Below, piece by piece: positions 1-6,416 of a DNA stretch of 64,000 nucleotides; the first letter of the stretch is position 1; each line of letters begins with the position of its first letter. A program made the translations under genes and the position numbers. The notes under the pieces were generated by a model, which saw nothing but the letters and a program-made list of their open reading frames with translations, had not been told where the DNA came from and ran no database searches. Origin of the DNA: Sphingomonas ginsenosidimutans (GTDB lineage Bacteria > Pseudomonadota > Alphaproteobacteria > Sphingomonadales > Sphingomonadaceae); the NCBI RefSeq assembly GCF_002374835.1, contig NZ_NWVD01000002.1:124001-188000 (forward strand). Direction: 5' to 3'.

Positions 1-9
1 CGCATGTCG

Positions 10-97
10 CTCCTGCGAAGGCAGGGGCCTCCCCGTTGGGGATCACAACAGAACAACCCGCACGCGGAAGAAGGCCCCAGCCTGCGCTGGGGCGACG
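10..97. repeat. dispersed palindromic repeat, family C, degenerate copies
   Basis: This stretch downstream of hisZ has no gene. It holds short palindromes of the type CCCCAG-N6-CTGGGG (75-92) and a related GCGAAGGCAGGGGCC segment near the left edge. The same motifs recur at 3325-3404, at 13141-13161 and at 21850-21940, so this is a dispersed family. On the hisZ side it could act as a weak transcript end, but no T-run is visible. Confidence 0.6.
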
Positions 98-113
98 TCC
101 CAAGCCGCCCCGG

Positions 114-1214
114 TTACAGCGCCCGCGCCTCGCCCCCCGCCAGCACATGCGTGCACAATTGCGCCTCGGGCGTGTCGCCCGCGTCCAGCGCCGCCACCGT
201 CACCCAGCCCTCGCCGCGCCACCGCGCGCCTTCTTCGGCCGCGGTATTCAGTGGCACGAACAGCCGGCGCCGCTCGCCCGCCGGCGCATCGCCCACCAGC
301 CGGTCGGCATACAGCGTGAAGCCGGTCGCCGCTTCCTCCGCACCGCCTTCGTGCACCACCGTATAGGTGCCGCCGCGCCCCAGCTCCGCCGACGATGCGC
401 CGCCGAACAGCGAGAAGCCCAGCCACGTCTGATATTCGAACCCGTGCCGCTCGGTCGGGTCCAGCGTCATCGCGACGCGCCCGTCCAGCGTCGCAGCGAT
501 CGCCGCCAGCGCATCCAGCCGCGAGGCGAGCACGCCGTCGCGGTCGAACGCGCGCAGCCGCGCCAGCGCCGGTTCGAACGGCCCCGCCGCCGCGATCAGC
601 GGCAGGTAATCGGGCGCGATCTGCGCCACCGCGCCGGCATCCTTGGCGTCCAGCCGCTCGCGCAGCGACGCCAGCGCGTCGGCCGCGACCGGCAGCGGCC
701 CCGCCGCCAGCGCATCGACCAGATCGGGCAGCGTGAAGTCGATCGACGGCTGCGCCACCCCCGCCGCCGCCATCGCTTCGACCGCGACGGTCGCGATCTC
801 CCCCGCGGCGGCGACCGAATCGAGCCCGAACAGCTCCGCCCCGATCTGCCGCGTCTCGCGCGCGGGGGACAGCTGGCTGGCGCGCAGCTTCAGCGCCGAC
901 CCGGCGTAGCTCAGCCGCACCGGGCGCGGGTGGTGCCCCATCCGCGTCGCCGCGATCCGTGCGATCTGCGCGGTGATGTCCGGGCGGATCGCCAGCGTGC
1001 GCTGCGACACCGGGTCGACGAAGCGCACCGCATCGTGCAGCGCGCCCGCCTTCAGCCGCGTGCCGAGCGCCTCGGCGAACTCCGCGAGCGGCGGATCGAC
1101 CCGCTCATAGCCATGCGCCCGGATCGCCCCCAGCACCCGCGCCTCGATCGCGGCGGCGGCATCGGCGTAGGGCGGCAGGCGGTCGCGAAGACCCTCGGGC
1201 AGCAGCGCGGTCAT
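114..1214 (-). CDS. hisZ: ATP phosphoribosyltransferase regulatory subunit HisZ
   Basis: A 366-residue class II aminoacyl-tRNA-synthetase-like protein without a tRNA-binding domain, as expected for HisZ, the regulatory partner of short-form HisG in the first step of histidine synthesis. Visible core motifs are TLAIRPDITAQIARIAATRM near residue 75-95 and RETRQIGAELFG near 118-130, which correspond to the histidyl-tRNA synthetase fold. It is shorter than HisRS (over 400 residues) and has no anticodon-binding tail. Its ATG overlaps the stop of the upstream DUF559 gene by 4 nt (ATGA), so the two are probably translationally coupled. No hisG is present in the window. A true HisRS is the alternative, but the length and missing C-terminal domain argue against it. 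Confidence 0.9.
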   Translation of the reverse strand: MTALLPEGLRDRLPPYADAAAAIEARVLGAIRAHGYERVDPPLAEFAEALGTRLKAGALHDAVRFVDPVSQRTLAIRPDITAQIARIAATRMGHHPRPVRLSYAGSALKLRASQLSPARETRQIGAELFGLDSVAAAGEIATVAVEAMAAAGVAQPSIDFTLPDLVDALAAGPLPVAADALASLRERLDAKDAGAVAQIAPDYLPLIAAAGPFEPALARLRAFDRDGVLASRLDALAAIAATLDGRVAMTLDPTERHGFEYQTWLGFSLFGGASSAELGRGGTYTVVHEGGAEEAATGFTLYADRLVGDAPAGERRRLFVPLNTAAEEGARWRGEGWVTVAALDAGDTPEAQLCTHVLAGGEARAL

Positions 1215-1600
1215 GCGCGCGCCTCCCTCTCCCCTACGGGGAGAGGGTCGGGGAGAGGGGCTGTCGTCACCGCCGACAGGATCGTTTGAAGCACGCCGTC
1301 CAAGTTCATCATCACATCCGCGTTCGTGAAGCGCATGACGCGATAGCCGCGCGCTTTGAGCCAGGCGGTCCGCCGGTCGTCACGCGATTGGTCGGCGTGG
1401 GTATCGCCGTCAACCTCAATCGCCAGCTTGAGCGTGCGCGCGCAGAAGTCGAGGATATAGGGACCGGCCACGACCTGGCGGGAGAATTTGACCCCGTCCA
1501 GCCGCCGCCCGCGCAGCGCGAGCCACAGCCGCGTTTCCGGCTCGGTCATCGCACGCCGCATCCTTCGCGCGCGGTCGAGGAGGAGGGGGGCGGTTTGCAT
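1211..1600 (-). CDS. DUF559 endonuclease-like protein
   Basis: A 129-residue protein of the DUF559 family, which has a fold related to Vsr-type and restriction endonucleases. Family features visible are the early RxLR-like segment TEPETRLWLALRGRR, the acidic strand LAIEVDGDTHAD, and the ending GYRVMRFTNADVMMNLDGVL. The acidic residues of IEVDGDTH are the likely metal ligands. The last 15 residues (from PLPDPLPVGEREARA) fall in a copy of the palindromic repeat family A, so the native C-terminus has been replaced by repeat-encoded sequence while the 4-nt overlap with hisZ is kept. Function in the cell is unknown; members are common near unrelated housekeeping genes. Confidence 0.8.
   Translation of the reverse strand: MQTAPLLLDRARRMRRAMTEPETRLWLALRGRRLDGVKFSRQVVAGPYILDFCARTLKLAIEVDGDTHADQSRDDRRTAWLKARGYRVMRFTNADVMMNLDGVLQTILSAVTTAPLPDPLPVGEREARA
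1224..1260. repeat. palindromic repeat family A, inside the DUF559 3' end
   Basis: The element reads CCCTCTCCCC-TAC-GGGGAGAGGG followed by a TCGGGGAGAGGGG arm. It matches copies at 1638-1684, 33254-33289 and 33318-33352. It forms a stable hairpin and is translated as the C-terminal tail of the DUF559 protein. Confidence 0.85.
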
Positions 1601-1637
1601 CGGCTCGGACCATCACTGACCGTGGCGTGCGCGGCAA

Positions 1638-1684
1638 CCCCTCTCCCAACCCTCTCCCCACAGGGGAGAGGGTTGGGAGAGGGG
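1638..1684. repeat. palindromic repeat family A, between serA and DUF559 gene
   Basis: This is a near-perfect long palindrome: CCCCTCTCCCAACCCTCTCC, a short CACA-like loop, then the complementary GGAGAGGGTTGGGAGAGGGG arm. It is the most complete copy of family A in the window. It lies between the end of serA (1719) and the start of the DUF559 gene (1600), where it could act as a transcript-end or mRNA-stabilising hairpin. Confidence 0.85.
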
Positions 1685-1718
1685 CAGGTGTCTCACCGAG
1701 ACCACCGCCCCCCAACCA

Positions 1719-3296
1719 TCAGAACGACAGCGCCATCGCCGTCTTCACCCCCGGCAGCGCCTTGACCTTCGCCAGCAGCGCGGCGTCGACCGTCTCGTCC
1801 ACCGACAGCAGCAGCACCGCCTCGCCGCCGGCTTCGCGCCGGCCCAGGTGGAAGGTGCCGATGTTGACCCCCGCCTCGCCCAGCAGCGTCCCGATACGGC
1901 CGATGAAGCCGGGCGCGTCCTCGTTGACGACATAGATCATCGGCCCGACGAGGTCCGCCTCCACCTTGATCCCGAACAGCTCGACCAGCCGCGGCGCGCT
2001 GTCGCCGAACAGCGTGCCGACCACCGACCGTTCGCCATCGGCGGTGCGCACCGCGACGCGCAGCAGCGTGTGGTAATCGCCCTCGCGCTCTGTGCGGATC
2101 TCGCGCACCTCGACGCCGCGGTCGCGCGCCAGCACCGGGGCGTTGACCATGTTCACCGTCGCGGTCTGCGTCCCCAGGAAGCCCTTGAGCACCGCGCTGG
2201 TGATCGGCTTGGGGTTCAGCTCCGCCGCCGCGCCCTCGCGATGGATCGAGATGCGGTCGATCGCGCCATGCGCCAGCTGCCCGACCAGGCTGCCCAGCTT
2301 CTCCGCCAGCCCCATGTACGGGCGCAGCTTGGGCGCTTCCTCTGCCGACAGGCTCGGCATGTTCAGCGCGTTGATGACCCCGCCGGAGACAAGGTAATCG
2401 GCCATCTGCTCGGCGACCTGGATCGCGACATTGACCTGCGCCTCGGTGGTCGATGCGCCCAGATGCGGGGTGGAAATGAAGTTCGGCGTGCCGAACAGCG
2501 GCGATTCCTTCGCCGGCTCGGTCACGAACACGTCCAGCGCCGCGCCGGCGATATGCCCCGAATCGAGTCCTTCCTTCAGCGCCGCCTCGTCGATCAGCCC
2601 GCCGCGCGCGCAATTGACGATCCGCACGCCCTTCTTGGTCTTGGCGAGGTTTTCCGCCGACAGGATGTTGCGCGTCTGATCCGTGAGCGGGGTGTGCAGC
2701 GTGATGAAGTCGGCGCGCGCCAGCAGTTCGTCCAGCGTCACCTTGGTCACGCCCAGCTCCACCGCACGCTCCTCGGTCAGGAACGGGTCGAACGCGACGA
2801 CCTTCATCTTCAGCCCCAGCGCACGGTCGGCGACGATCGAGCCGATGTTGCCCGCGCCGATCAGCCCCAGCGTCTTGCCGGTCACCTCGACGCCCATGAA
2901 GCGGTTCTTCTCCCACTTGCCCGCCTGCGTCGAGGCGTCCGCTTCCGGCAGCTGGCGCGCCAGCGCGAACATCAGCGCGATGGCATGTTCGGCGGTGGTG
3001 ATCGAATTGCCGAACGGCGTATTCATCACCACCACGCCCTTGGCGCTGGCGGCGGGGATGTCGACATTGTCGACGCCGATCCCGGCGCGGCCGACCACCT
3101 TCAGGTTGGTGGCGTGCTCCAGGATCTCCTTGGTCACCTTGGTCGAGCTGCGGATGGCGAGCCCGTCATACTCGCCGATGATCGCCTTCAGCTCCTCGGG
3201 GGTCTTGCCGGTGATCTCGTCCACCTCGACCCCGCGTTCGCGGAAGATCTCGGCAGCGCGCGGGTCCATCTTGTCGGAAATCAGTACCTTGGGCAT
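1719..3296 (-). CDS. serA: D-3-phosphoglycerate dehydrogenase
   Basis: A 525-residue enzyme oxidising 3-phosphoglycerate to 3-phosphohydroxypyruvate, the first committed step of serine synthesis. The Rossmann motif TLGLIGAGNIGSIVADRA is near residue 145-163. The catalytic Arg, Glu and His segments are NCARGGLIDEAAL, VTEPAKESPLF and STPHLGASTTEAQ. An intervening domain and a C-terminal ACT domain (IYVVNEDAPGFIGRIGTLLG, about 450-525) make it the long form, as in Bacillus and Mycobacterium. The start at 3296 (MPKVLISDKMD) is chosen because GAGGAG lies 9 nt upstream; an in-frame codon at 3320 has no such site. It lies 128 nt downstream of serC in the same direction, with repeats between, so the two are probably one transcript. 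Confidence 0.95.
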   Translation of the reverse strand: MPKVLISDKMDPRAAEIFRERGVEVDEITGKTPEELKAIIGEYDGLAIRSSTKVTKEILEHATNLKVVGRAGIGVDNVDIPAASAKGVVVMNTPFGNSITTAEHAIALMFALARQLPEADASTQAGKWEKNRFMGVEVTGKTLGLIGAGNIGSIVADRALGLKMKVVAFDPFLTEERAVELGVTKVTLDELLARADFITLHTPLTDQTRNILSAENLAKTKKGVRIVNCARGGLIDEAALKEGLDSGHIAGAALDVFVTEPAKESPLFGTPNFISTPHLGASTTEAQVNVAIQVAEQMADYLVSGGVINALNMPSLSAEEAPKLRPYMGLAEKLGSLVGQLAHGAIDRISIHREGAAAELNPKPITSAVLKGFLGTQTATVNMVNAPVLARDRGVEVREIRTEREGDYHTLLRVAVRTADGERSVVGTLFGDSAPRLVELFGIKVEADLVGPMIYVVNEDAPGFIGRIGTLLGEAGVNIGTFHLGRREAGGEAVLLLSVDETVDAALLAKVKALPGVKTAMALSF

Positions 3297-3324
3297 GACG
3301 AATTGCTCCTCTGTGTGCAATTCG

Positions 3325-3404
3325 TCATCCTGACGAAAGTCAGGATCTCGTGCGGCAAGAGCGCGCTTGCGGCGAGAGATCCCAGCTTCCGCTGGGATGA
3401 CGTG
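3325..3404. repeat. dispersed palindromic repeats family C between serC and serA
   Basis: Two hairpins lie in tandem: TCATCCTGAC-GAAA-GTCAGGAT (about 3328-3350) and GATCCCAGC-TTCC-GCTGGGATGAC (about 3378-3402). The second matches 21914-21940 almost exactly. They occupy most of the serC-serA spacer and may influence the relative expression of the two genes. Confidence 0.75.
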
Positions 3405-3424
3405 TTAATTCGGGAATCGGTGGA

Positions 3425-4576
3425 TCAGGCGGCCTTCGCGGTCGCGTAGGCCCAGTCGAGCCACGGACCCAGCGCCGCGATATCCGCGGTATCCACCGTG
3501 GCGCCGCACCAGATGCGCAGCCCCGGGGGCGCATCGCGATAGCCGCCGATGTCGAACGCGGCGCCCTCGGCCTCCAGCAGCGACACCATCTTCTTGATGA
3601 CGGCCTCGTCCGCATCCACCGTCAGGCACACGCTGGTCTTCGACCGCGACGCGGCGTCCTGCGCCAGATGCCCCAGCCAGTCGCGCTCGGCGACGATCGC
3701 GTCCAGCGCCGCGGCATTGGCGTCGGACCGCTTGATGAGGCCGCCGGCACCCAGCCCCTTGGCCCATTCCAGCGCCCAGATCGCATCCTCGACCGCCAGC
3801 ATCGACGGCGTGTTGATCGTCTCGCCCTTGAACACGCCCTCGGTCAGCTTGCCCTTGGAGACGAGGCGGAACACCTTCGGCAGCGGCCAGGCGGGGGTGT
3901 AGCTTTCCAGCCGCTCGACCGCGCGCGGACCCAGGATCAGCACGCCATGCGCGCCCTCGCCGCCCAGCACCTTCTGCCAGCTGAACGTCGCGACGTCGAT
4001 CTTGTCCCACGGCAGGTCGTAGGCGAACACGCCGCTGGTCGCGTCGGCGAAGCACAGCCCCTCGCGATCCGCGGCGATCCAGTCGCCGTCGGGCACGCGC
4101 ACGCCGCTGGTGGTGCCGTTCCAGGTGAACAGCACGTCGTTCGACCAGTCGACCCGGGTCAGGTCGGGCAGCTGGCCGTAATCGGCGCGGATGACGATCG
4201 GGTCGATCTTCAGCTGCTTGACCGCGTCGGTCACCCAGCCCTCGCCGAAGCTTTCCCACGCCAGCGCGGTGACCGGGCGCGCGCCCAGCATCGTCCACAT
4301 CGCCATTTCGAACGCGCCGGTGTCGGAACCGGGGACGATGCCGATGCGGTGCGTGTCGGGCAGGTTCAGCAGGTCGCGCATCAGGTCGATGCAATATTGC
4401 AGCCGCTGCTTGCCCAGCTTCGAGCGGTGCGAACGCCCCAGGACGTCGGTCGCCAGCTTGGCGGGGTCATAGCCGGGGGGCTTGGCGCACGGGCCGGAGG
4501 AAAAATGCGGGCGCGCCGGCCGGGTGGCGGGCTTCGCGGGCGCAAGGGTGGCGTCGGCGGCAATCGAATCAGTCAT
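3425..4576 (-). CDS. serC: phosphoserine aminotransferase
   Basis: A 383-residue PLP-dependent class V aminotransferase converting 3-phosphohydroxypyruvate and glutamate to phosphoserine. The N-terminal segment PHFSSGPCAKPPGYDP is typical of the alphaproteobacterial/archaeal-type SerC. The PLP lysine is K202 in FSWQKVLGGEGAHG. Other recognisable segments are IVPGSDTGAFEMAMW and LFTWNGTTSGVRVP. The residues before about 22 are an Ala/Pro-rich extension. It lies first in the serC-serA unit. The ribosome site GAGGAG sits inside a hairpin in the leader (see the separate entry), which suggests control of translation initiation. Confidence 0.95.
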   Translation of the reverse strand: MTDSIAADATLAPAKPATRPARPHFSSGPCAKPPGYDPAKLATDVLGRSHRSKLGKQRLQYCIDLMRDLLNLPDTHRIGIVPGSDTGAFEMAMWTMLGARPVTALAWESFGEGWVTDAVKQLKIDPIVIRADYGQLPDLTRVDWSNDVLFTWNGTTSGVRVPDGDWIAADREGLCFADATSGVFAYDLPWDKIDVATFSWQKVLGGEGAHGVLILGPRAVERLESYTPAWPLPKVFRLVSKGKLTEGVFKGETINTPSMLAVEDAIWALEWAKGLGAGGLIKRSDANAAALDAIVAERDWLGHLAQDAASRSKTSVCLTVDADEAVIKKMVSLLEAEGAAFDIGGYRDAPPGLRIWCGATVDTADIAALGPWLDWAYATAKAA

Positions 4577-4627
4577 GTCAGACTCTCCTCACAGAGAGCA
4601 CGCGCGGCGTTGGGACCGCGTGGCCCG
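4577..4627 (-). promoter_or_regulatory. serC leader RNA candidate (Rfam serC motif type)
   Basis: The about 50-nt leader just before the serC ATG can fold into two hairpins. One is CACGCGG-N8-CCGCGCGTG. The other is CTCTCT-GTGA-GGAGAG, whose 3' arm contains the serC ribosome-binding site. This resembles the serC RNA motif described upstream of serC-serA operons in alphaproteobacteria. The hairpins and the trapped ribosome site are seen directly; assignment to that RNA family is from memory and should be confirmed with its covariance model. Confidence 0.6.
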
Positions 4628-4633
4628 TCGACC

Positions 4634-4661
4634 GCCCTAGCGGCCAATCGCGCCCTGTCAA
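4634..4661 (-). promoter_or_regulatory. putative sigma70-type promoter of serC-serA
   Basis: On the minus strand a perfect TTGACA (4656-4661) is followed by 16 nt and TAGGGC (4634-4639). Transcription would begin near 4627, giving a leader of about 50 nt that coincides with the predicted serC leader hairpins. The -10 box is weak, so the call is tentative. Confidence 0.45.
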
Positions 4662-4731
4662 CCACCAGACGTCAACCATCTGCCGCGCCCCCCGACCCTT
4701 CCGTCACCTCGGACTTGTTCCGGGGTCCACC

Positions 4732-5409
4732 ATGCCGCAAGCGATGCGGATGAGGGGTCATCGGAACCGCGCCGGCACGACGATCGCGATGGCCCTGGCC
4801 CTCGCCGCCTGCGGCCGGGTCGAGCGCCCCGCCCCGCAGGCGCCGCGGGCGGAGGTCGCCGGGCCGTCGCTGCGCGAAACCGCGCAATGCCATGCCGACC
4901 TGCGCGCGCTGGGCGTCGATTTCCAGCCGCTGCCCGACCGGCAGATCGCGCCCGGCTGTGCGCTTTCCGGCACGGTCAAGCTGCTCGACATCGGCGTGCC
5001 GACCGCCAATCTGGGCGCGGTGCGCTGCGGCGAGGCGCGCGCCTATGCCGCCTGGGCGCGCAACGGCGTCGCGCCGGCGGCGTATCAGATCCTGGGATCG
5101 CAGCTGTCGCGCGTCGTCTCGATGGGCAGCTACGCCTGCCGCAACACCGTCGGCACCGCCGGCCCGGCGCGCCGGTCGGGGCATGCCATCGCCAATGCGA
5201 TCGACATCGCCGCGTTCGAGCTGAAGGACGGGCGGCGGATCTCGATCCTGTCGGACTGGAACTCCCCCGATCCGCAGGTGCGCCGCTTCCTCGCGACGAT
5301 CCGCACCTCCGCCTGCCGCCGCTTCGGCACCGTCCTGTCGCCCGACTATAACGAGGCGCATCGCGACCACCTGCATCTGGAGGACGACGGCAAGGCGTTC
5401 TGCCGGTGA
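4732..5409 (+). CDS. extensin-like family lipoprotein
   Basis: About 225 residues, with a lipoprotein signal (hydrophobic TTIAMALALAAC, lipid Cys near residue 27) and an extensin-like C-terminal domain. Domain features include conserved cysteines (CHADLRALGVDF, GCALSGTVKLLDIG, YACRNT, SACRRFG, AFCR), the segment RRSGHAIANAIDIAAFEL, and the terminal YNEAHRDHLHLE. The GHxxxxAxD and HxDHLH pattern resembles D-alanyl-D-alanine carboxypeptidase/LAS-type zinc peptidases, so a cell-envelope peptidase role is plausible but unproven. The start is uncertain: ATG codons at 4732, 4744 and 4750 all give a usable signal peptide and none has a clear ribosome site. The first lies at the tail of a family D repeat (about 4705-4730). 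Confidence 0.8.
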   Translation: MPQAMRMRGHRNRAGTTIAMALALAACGRVERPAPQAPRAEVAGPSLRETAQCHADLRALGVDFQPLPDRQIAPGCALSGTVKLLDIGVPTANLGAVRCGEARAYAAWARNGVAPAAYQILGSQLSRVVSMGSYACRNTVGTAGPARRSGHAIANAIDIAAFELKDGRRISILSDWNSPDPQVRRFLATIRTSACRRFGTVLSPDYNEAHRDHLHLEDDGKAFCR

Positions 5410-5454
5410 GGGCGCCGTCTTGCGGGCGTCACGAAGCGTGACTACACCCCCCGG

Positions 5455-6333
5455 ATGACAGAAACCCGCGTTCCCAGCCGCGTCTTCCCCGCTGCCAAGC
5501 AGGATGCCGACGCCGCCGCCCACAACATCTCCACCCCGCAGACCGAAAGCCCGGCCTATCGCCTGGCGTTCCAGGACATGGACTTCCTGCTGCGCGAGGA
5601 TCTGCGCCCGGTCCGCTTCCAGCTGGAACTGCTCAAGACACAGCTGATCCTTGAGGAGGCGCATATCGGCTCCACCTTCGTCTTCTACGGTTCGGCGCGC
5701 ATCCCGGAGCCGGCCAAGGCGCAGGCGCTGCTCGACATGGCCACCGACGACAAAAGCCGCCGCATCGCCGAGCGGCTGGTCGCCAAGAGCAAATATTACG
5801 ACATGGCGCGCGAACTGGCGCAATTGTGCTCGAACTTCCCGCGCGACGAAGCGGGGCGGCGGCACTTCGTCGTCTGTTCCGGCGGCGGCCCGTCGATCAT
5901 GGAAGCGGCCAACCGCGGCGCGGCGGACGTGCACGCCGAATCGATCGGCCTCAACATCGTGTTGCCCCACGAACAGGCGCCCAACCCCTACGTCACCCCG
6001 TCGCTGTCGACGCAGTTTCACTATTTCGCGCTGCGCAAGATGCACTTCCTGCTCCACGCGCGCGCGCTGGCGGCGTTCCCCGGCGGGTTCGGCACCTTCG
6101 ACGAATTGTTCGAACTGCTGACGCTGATCCAGACCGGCAAGGTCGCGCCGATCCCGGTGCTGCTGTTCGGCCGCGAATTCTGGGAGCGCGTCGTCAATTT
6201 CGACGCGCTGGTGGAGGAAGGCGTGGTGTCCGAACGCGACCTGGGCATCTTCCGCTACGTCGACAGCGCCGCCGAAGGCTGGGCGGTGGTGCAGGAATTC
6301 TATCGCGAGCGCGACGAGAAGGCCGCACGCTGA
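5455..6333 (+). CDS. LOG-family (TIGR00730-like) Rossmann-fold protein
   Basis: A 292-residue protein with the two signature motifs of the LOG/putative lysine-decarboxylase family: GGGPSIMEAANRGA at 143-156 and PGGFGTFDE at 209-217. In characterised members these bind a nucleotide and hydrolyse the N-glycosidic bond of cytokinin nucleotides or of AMP and related nucleotides. The N-terminal 70 residues form a longer helical extension than in the small plant-type LOGs, as in the larger bacterial group. The substrate cannot be read from the sequence. It stands alone between the extensin-like gene and the ATP-grasp gene. Confidence 0.85.
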   Translation: MTETRVPSRVFPAAKQDADAAAHNISTPQTESPAYRLAFQDMDFLLREDLRPVRFQLELLKTQLILEEAHIGSTFVFYGSARIPEPAKAQALLDMATDDKSRRIAERLVAKSKYYDMARELAQLCSNFPRDEAGRRHFVVCSGGGPSIMEAANRGAADVHAESIGLNIVLPHEQAPNPYVTPSLSTQFHYFALRKMHFLLHARALAAFPGGFGTFDELFELLTLIQTGKVAPIPVLLFGREFWERVVNFDALVEEGVVSERDLGIFRYVDSAAEGWAVVQEFYRERDEKAAR

Positions 6334-6416
6334 CGATCGCAGGCGTCACCCCCCGGTAAAGCCTTTGTGTTGCACCGCAACGTCCCCTAGGGTCGCGCGG
6401 CCAAGCGATAGAGGGG

